Assembly (NCBI RefSeq): GCF_000009265.1
Contig: NC_008383.1
Location: forward strand, 83,464-147,463
DNA: 64,000 nt
Reading direction: 5' to 3'
Source of the DNA: Rhizobium johnstonii 3841
Lineage (GTDB): Bacteria > Pseudomonadota > Alphaproteobacteria > Rhizobiales > Rhizobiaceae
The position numbers and the translations under genes are program-made. Shown here piece after piece: positions 59,555 to 64,000 of the stretch. The notes below the pieces were generated by a model. It searched no databases. It was not told where the DNA came from and saw only the letters and a program-made list of their open reading frames with translations. The stretch's first letter is position 1, and every line of letters begins with the position of its first letter.

Positions 59555-61982
59555 TGCGGTTGATCCCCCTTTCGATGAGCCACTGACCCGGCCATTCGAG
59601 GCCGTGGGTCGACGAGAGTGCCCTGATGCGGGCTAGATCGGCTTTGCCAGAGGCGCCGACGAAGGAGAGCGTGACCGGTCCGAGAGACATGTCGAAAAGC
59701 CTGCGGCCATCGGGTGAGGTCACGTAATATTCGCGTTTCGGGATGGCGTTCGCGACAATCTCGATCTGCCGCGCATTGAAGCCGATCCGCTCGTAGAATT
59801 CGCGGGTGCCGGTTTCCCGGGCTGCGCCGTTCGGAAGGCAAATCTTGGTCGGGCAAGATTCCTTCAGGACGTCGATAATGCCCGAGCGCTCAGCGTCGGA
59901 GATCGACTGCGTCGCGAGAATGACGGCGCAGTTCGCCTTTCGTAGCACCTTGAGCCATTCCCTGATCTTGTCGCGGAACACAGGATGGCCGAGCATCAGC
60001 CATGCCTCGTCCAGAACGATGAGGCTTGGCGAGCCATCGAGCCGCTTCTCAATCCGTCGAAAGAGATAGGTCAGAACAGGGACGAGATTACGCTCGCCCA
60101 TATTCATCAGCTGCTCGATCTCAAAGCACTGGAAGCGCCCAAGCGTCAGGCCATCCTCTTCCGCATCAAGGAGCAGACCCATCGGGCCATCAACCGTGTA
60201 ATGGTGCAGCGCATCTTTGATCTCCCGCATCTGGACGCCGCTGACAAAATCCGACAGCGAACGGCCGGGCGCCGACGCCATCAACCCTATTTGCCTCGAG
60301 ATTGCATTGCGATGGTCCGGCGCAATCGTGACTCCTTGAAGCGAAACGAGGGTCTCGATCCACTCGGAAGCCCATGCTCGATCGGCGTCAGTCGAAAGCT
60401 CCGACAATGGGCAGAAGGCAAGACTGGCCCCCTCTCCGCTCTCGCCGCCGATCTCGTAGTGGTCACCGCCGACACCGAGCGTCAGCGTCAGCATCGAATT
60501 GCCTTTGTCGAAGGCGAAGACTTGCGCCTTCTCGTAGCGGCAGAATTGGGCGGCAATCAGCGCGAGGAGCGTGGATTTGCCGGAACCAGTCGGACCGAAA
60601 ATCAAGGTATGGCCGACATCGTCGACATGCAGGTTCAGTCGGAAGGGGGTCGAGCCAGATGCAACCTGCATGAGTGGGGGCGCATCGGGAGGATAGAACG
60701 GACACGGGGCGAACGGCTGACCCGACCAGACGGAGTTGAGCGGGACGAGGTCGGCAAGATTGCGCGTGTTGATGAGCGGTTCGCGTATGTTGCAATACCA
60801 GTTGCCCGGCAGGCTGCCAAGAAACGCGTCTGTCGCATTCAGCGTCTCGATGCGAGCTCCGAAGCCTTCCGCCTGGATGAGGCGACGAACCGCCTCCGCC
60901 TTCTCCTGCAGCGCCGAGCGGCTTTCGTCGAAGAGAACGATGACCGGGGTATAATAGCCGTAGGCCACCAATTGCGATGAGGCTTCGGCGATCGCATCCT
61001 CAGTCTCGGCGACCATTGCCATGGCATCCTGATCGACCGACCGGGATTGCGTCTGGAACAGCTGGTCGAAAAACGGCCGCACTTTCTGCTGCCACTTCTT
61101 GCGGGCCCTCTCAAGGCGCTGCTTTGCTTCCTCCGCATCGAGGAAGATGAAGCGCGACGACCACCGATAAGTCAGCGGCATGAGGTTCAGGCTGTTCAAA
61201 ATCCCTGGCCAGCTCTCGGCCGGAAGCCCATCGATCGCGATCACACCAAGAAACCGACCCTCGACCCGCGGCGTCAGGCCATGTTCCAGCTCCGCCGTTG
61301 CGAGCCAGTCTAGGTACATGGGGATTTCTGGTAGGCGAACGGGATGGTTCTCGCCGGTGATGGCAAATCGAATGAACTGGAAAAGCTCGTCGTAGCGTGC
61401 AACGCGAGCACCATCCCGCTCGGAAACCTCTCGGGTTTGCATGCGCTGCACCGAGAGAACATTGCCGAGATACTGCTCAATCTCCCGGATCGAGCGGCGA
61501 AACGCATCAAGAGCGGTATCGGCATATTTCGCTGAGCGGCTTTCGTTGTCCGAGTAGATATAACGCGTGAGACCCGATCGCCGCCGCTCGGGCGGCCGAT
61601 AGGTCAGAATGAGCGCATGACGGCTTTCGAAGTGCCCGCGCTCCTGTCCAAAATGTCTACGGCGCTCGTGGTCGATCAGCAGGGTGACGGCATCGGGAAA
61701 ATGGCTGCGTTCAGCAGACGGGTATTCGGTCGTCGGCACGCGCACTGCCTCGACCTGGATCATCCAGCCCGTACCCAGTCGCGAGAGGATCGAGTTGATC
61801 TGGCGGGAAAGCTCGTTTCGCTCGAAATCCGTAGCGCTTTCGGAATCCGGACCGGCAAAATACCACCCGGCCATCAGACTACCGTCCTTCAGCAGGAGAA
61901 TGCCGTTATCGACAAGGCCAGCATACGGAACGAGGTCCGCGAACGACGGACCGGTCGATCGAAATGTGCGTAAAGCGACCAT
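59547..61982 (-). CDS. trbE: TrbE, VirB4-like ATPase
   Basis: 811 residues. Walker A in LIFGPTGSGKSTLLALIAAQ near residue 450, Walker B in LIVLDEAWLMLGHPVFRDK near 635, and VILATQSISDAERSGI after it. N-terminal CagE/TrbE domain: NGILLLKDGSLMAGWYFAGP. The start at 61982 is chosen because GGAGG lies 6 bases before it; the frame to 62057 runs into trbD. It drives pilus assembly and substrate movement at the inner membrane. Confidence 0.95.
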   Translation of the reverse strand: MVALRTFRSTGPSFADLVPYAGLVDNGILLLKDGSLMAGWYFAGPDSESATDFERNELSRQINSILSRLGTGWMIQVEAVRVPTTEYPSAERSHFPDAVTLLIDHERRRHFGQERGHFESRHALILTYRPPERRRSGLTRYIYSDNESRSAKYADTALDAFRRSIREIEQYLGNVLSVQRMQTREVSERDGARVARYDELFQFIRFAITGENHPVRLPEIPMYLDWLATAELEHGLTPRVEGRFLGVIAIDGLPAESWPGILNSLNLMPLTYRWSSRFIFLDAEEAKQRLERARKKWQQKVRPFFDQLFQTQSRSVDQDAMAMVAETEDAIAEASSQLVAYGYYTPVIVLFDESRSALQEKAEAVRRLIQAEGFGARIETLNATDAFLGSLPGNWYCNIREPLINTRNLADLVPLNSVWSGQPFAPCPFYPPDAPPLMQVASGSTPFRLNLHVDDVGHTLIFGPTGSGKSTLLALIAAQFCRYEKAQVFAFDKGNSMLTLTLGVGGDHYEIGGESGEGASLAFCPLSELSTDADRAWASEWIETLVSLQGVTIAPDHRNAISRQIGLMASAPGRSLSDFVSGVQMREIKDALHHYTVDGPMGLLLDAEEDGLTLGRFQCFEIEQLMNMGERNLVPVLTYLFRRIEKRLDGSPSLIVLDEAWLMLGHPVFRDKIREWLKVLRKANCAVILATQSISDAERSGIIDVLKESCPTKICLPNGAARETGTREFYERIGFNARQIEIVANAIPKREYYVTSPDGRRLFDMSLGPVTLSFVGASGKADLARIRALSSTHGLEWPGQWLIERGINRNE

Positions 61983-61992
61983 TGTAGCCTCC

Positions 61993-62292
61993 TCAGTACC
62001 GGCGCCAGGGCGCGGAGGTCGGGAGGTAGTGCGCCCGGTACCGCATATGGCGTGCATAGACTTTGCGCATCATGGGGTCCGCCTTCGCCATCATGCGGAG
62101 CGCGCCGACGACCACGATCCAGATCGCGATGCCGAAAAGTGCCGAGTAGATGGTCAGGACGACGAAGATGAGGATGATCGCGGCGAGCCCGGTCAGCAGC
62201 ACGAGTTCTCGATCCGCTCCCATCAAGAGGTTCGGTCGCGAGAGAGCACGGTGAATACGGTTGCGATGGAGTCCGACGCCGGCGTCAGCCAT
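61993..62292 (-). CDS. trbD: TrbD, VirB3-like membrane protein
   Basis: 99 residues with two hydrophobic segments (LVLLTGLAAIILIFVVLTIY and LFGIAIWIVVVGALRMMA) and basic flanks (RNRIHRALSRPNLLMGADRE), the VirB3/TrbD pattern. The stop is 10 bases before trbE, and the start overlaps the trbC stop by 8 bases. It associates with TrbE at the inner membrane. Confidence 0.92.
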   Translation of the reverse strand: MADAGVGLHRNRIHRALSRPNLLMGADRELVLLTGLAAIILIFVVLTIYSALFGIAIWIVVVGALRMMAKADPMMRKVYARHMRYRAHYLPTSAPWRRY

Positions 62293-62677
62293 GACGCCCC
62301 TCCCCTCCCCCTAACGGAGTTGAAGAAGGAGTTGGGGGTTGCTCGGCGACAAACGAGCTACCGATCGAGGCACCGGTCGAACCGAAGAGGCCGACAATTG
62401 TTGTGGCACCAAGCAGGATCCCCGCGACGAGTACCACATACATCAGTCGCCGCGCGAAATCGTTGAGCTCGCCGCCGAAGATCAGCATGCCGCCGGCAAT
62501 CGCGACGGCGGCCAGTGCAATATAGCCGGCGACCGGTCCCGTGATGGACTGCTGGATCTGCTCGAGCGGACCTTCCCACGGCAGGCTTCCGCCTGAACCT
62601 GCAAGTGCTGGCCCGGCAAGCGAGGCGCAAAGCAATGCGCCGATAATTCCCAAACGGAGAAAGCGATTATGCTGCAT
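62285..62677 (-). CDS. trbC: TrbC, VirB2-like conjugative pilin precursor
   Basis: 130 residues. Signal peptide (LGIIGALLCASLAGPALAGS), then two hydrophobic helices (YIALAAVAIAGGMLIFGGEL, YVVLVAGILLGATTIVGLFG), the pilin pattern. The start at 62677 overlaps the trbB stop by 11 bases; the frame upstream to 62743 lies in trbB. The C-terminal tail (PTPSSTPLGGGEGRHG) is probably removed. TraF processing gives the mature, perhaps cyclic, pilin. Confidence 0.92.
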   Translation of the reverse strand: MQHNRFLRLGIIGALLCASLAGPALAGSGGSLPWEGPLEQIQQSITGPVAGYIALAAVAIAGGMLIFGGELNDFARRLMYVVLVAGILLGATTIVGLFGSTGASIGSSFVAEQPPTPSSTPLGGGEGRHG

Positions 62678-63632
62678 GACTGTCCTCATCGATCTGCGGA
62701 TAGTGTTCTGTCTGGTAACGCGAGCCGTTGAACCCCTCGACATGGAGGACCTCCCTCACCCGGCGGCCTCGCCCGGCGCGTTCGATCGAGATGACGAGAT
62801 CGACCGCTTCGCCAATCACGGCTTGCATTGGCTGTTGACTGGCTTCCGATGTCAGTTGCTCGAGGCGCCGAAGCGCCGACATTGCGGAATTGGAATGGAT
62901 CGTCGTGACGCCTCCTGGGTGTCCTGTGTTCCAGGCTTTCAGCAGGGTCAGTGCCGCCCCGTCACGAACCTCGCCAACGATGATGCGGTCGGGACGCAGG
63001 CGCATCGTGCTCTTGAGAAGCCTGGCCATGTCGACAGCGTCGCTCGTGTGGAGGCAGACGGCATTTTCCGCTGCGCATTGGATTTCGGACGTGTCCTCCA
63101 GGATCACCATCCTGTCCTCAGGCGCGGAGGAAACGATTTCAGCGATGACCGCGTTCGCGAGTGTTGTCTTACCTGAGCCCGTCCCGCCAGCGATGACGAT
63201 GTTCAGCCGGTTGGTGATGGCACTGCGGATGATCGAAGCCTGAGCTTCGGTCATGATCTTTGCGGTCACATAGTCATCGAGTGGAATGAGCCGTGAAGCG
63301 CGCCTGCGGATCGTAAACGTTGGCGAGTTGACGACGGGAGGCAGGAGGCCTTCGAAGCGGTGGCCGCCAATCGGTAGTTCGCCGGAGATGATCGGTCGTT
63401 CTCCGTCGGCTTCGGACTGGAGAGCGTGCGCTACCGATCCGATAACAGTCTCGGCGGCGGTCGCCTGCATTTCGCCAGCTGGCGCTACACCATGACCCAG
63501 GCGTTCGATGAAGAGCTTGCCATCTGGGTTGAGCATGATCTCAACGACTGTTGGATCCTCGAGGGCAATGCAAAGGTGCTCGCCGAGAGCGTCTTGGAGT
63601 TTACGGACAAGGCGGGAGTGCGACTGAAGCAT
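62667..63632 (-). CDS. trbB: TrbB, VirB11-like ATPase
   Basis: 321 residues. Walker A in NIVIAGGTGSGKTTLANAVI near residue 150, Asp box MVILEDTSEIQC near 180, Walker B-like IIVGEVRDGAALTLLK near 217, and His box VTTIHSNSA near 240. It is the hexameric traffic ATPase of the channel and the first gene of the trb operon. Start ATG at 63632 has GAGGAG about 13 bases upstream. In Ti plasmids traI precedes trbB; here a tra box lies 64 bases upstream and no traI intervenes. Confidence 0.94.
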   Translation of the reverse strand: MLQSHSRLVRKLQDALGEHLCIALEDPTVVEIMLNPDGKLFIERLGHGVAPAGEMQATAAETVIGSVAHALQSEADGERPIISGELPIGGHRFEGLLPPVVNSPTFTIRRRASRLIPLDDYVTAKIMTEAQASIIRSAITNRLNIVIAGGTGSGKTTLANAVIAEIVSSAPEDRMVILEDTSEIQCAAENAVCLHTSDAVDMARLLKSTMRLRPDRIIVGEVRDGAALTLLKAWNTGHPGGVTTIHSNSAMSALRRLEQLTSEASQQPMQAVIGEAVDLVISIERAGRGRRVREVLHVEGFNGSRYQTEHYPQIDEDSHAA

Positions 63633-63695
63633 GGGAAAGCTTGTCTCCTCGTTTGAGTGTAGGAGGAGACAGACCCCGGTGGCCGCGCGAAGTCC

Positions 63696-63713
63696 ATGTG
63701 CAAATTTGCACCT
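63696..63713. promoter_or_regulatory. tra box upstream of trbB
   Basis: ATGTGCAAATTTGCACCT, 18 bases with nearly full dyad symmetry (GTGCAAATTTGCAC core). The half-site GTGCA and size match TraR sites. It is 64 bases before the trbB start, the expected place for TraR activation of trbBCDEJKLFGHI. Confidence 0.85.
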
Positions 63714-64000
63714 CGCGAGTCGCGGCTGATTCCGTCAGGGTCGCTTCGATTCGGTGGTTTACCAGCGAGTTCCGCTATCGGAGCGGATTATGAATCACAG
63801 GAAAGATGGGCACGGAGATTGCACCAAATGATCGATAAATCGCTGGAATCTATGCATTAGTTGCGTTCGCTTCGGAAATGGTCGTTTTGCGTTAAGGCTT
63901 TGTTAACTTTAAAAATCTTGCAAAACGCGCTGGAATGAGTTGTCTTATCCACGGCAAAAAGATGTATTTACGAAATTTACCGTGTGTACGAGAGGACGTC
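63714..64000. other. AT-rich upstream region at the right end, no gene seen
   Basis: 287 bases, clearly more AT-rich from about 63800. It lies where repABC replication genes follow the trb operon in Ti-type plasmids, so it may be the promoter side of repA on the plus strand beyond the window. I see no gene, tra box or parS site in it. A DnaA-box-like TTATCCACG is at 63947-63955. Confidence 0.4.

Noticed and set aside
63947..63955. TTATCCACG, one base from a DnaA box
   Set aside because: A single near-match without clusters or other origin features is not enough to call an origin.

Overview
The window looks like a conjugative plasmid of a rhizobial alphaproteobacterium (Rhizobium/Agrobacterium/Sinorhizobium group). 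It carries a complete Ti-type DNA-processing set (traCDG and traAFBH around an oriT), a complete Ti-type trb mating-pair operon (trbBCDEJKLFGHI), traR and traM, a pair resembling the rhizobial conjugation regulators RcgR/RcgA, and a large block of plasmid backbone genes of mostly unknown function. All assignments come from reading translated sequence and motifs; no database search was run.

Region 1 (1-15.8 kb) is carbon catabolism. A leftward operon encodes a fused E1 alpha/beta thiamine-diphosphate dehydrogenase, a free-standing lipoyl domain, an alpha/beta hydrolase and a PfkB-type sugar kinase cut by the window edge. A divergent rightward operon encodes a tagatose/psicose 3-epimerase-like enzyme and a ribose-type ABC importer. 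Three ACAAAT...ATTTGT inverted repeats lie between the two operons. Next comes a gene remnant resembling transaldolase, an intact FucU/RbsD mutarotase, a ribokinase remnant, and a second sugar ABC importer of the maltose/glycerol-phosphate type.

Region 2 (15.9-21.7 kb) is accessory DNA. It holds an IS30-family element whose transposase has Asn in place of a catalytic Asp, a HEPN-like protein, a DUF488 protein, an unknown 269-residue protein convergent with it, and two adjacent GIY-YIG nuclease genes, the first broken by a frameshift.

Region 3 (22-40.4 kb) is plasmid backbone: a DUF3991/toprim protein, a DUF1419-like protein, a methylase-helicase giant of about 1700 residues, a ParB-like protein, a DUF7007-like protein, an ArdC-like antirestriction protein, a DUF736 protein, a WGR protein coupled to a secreted nuclease, and many small unknown genes. 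Several small genes follow long GC-rich leaders that share a repeated inverted-repeat element.

Region 4 (40.4-64 kb) is transfer and its control. traG-traD-traC and traA-traF-traB-traH diverge from an oriT/tra-box region. A possible toxin-antitoxin pair (ADP-ribosyltransferase-like protein plus a 59-residue partner), rcgR-rcgA, traR and traM follow, then the trb operon on the minus strand. A tra box sits directly upstream of trbB where traI is found in Ti plasmids; no traI is present in the window. TraR carries Asn at position 70 and Leu at position 53, in place of the acyl-homoserine-lactone ligands Asp70 and Tyr53, which suggests altered signal dependence. No rRNA, tRNA or CRISPR array was seen. 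A repABC locus is not in the window and may lie just past its right end.
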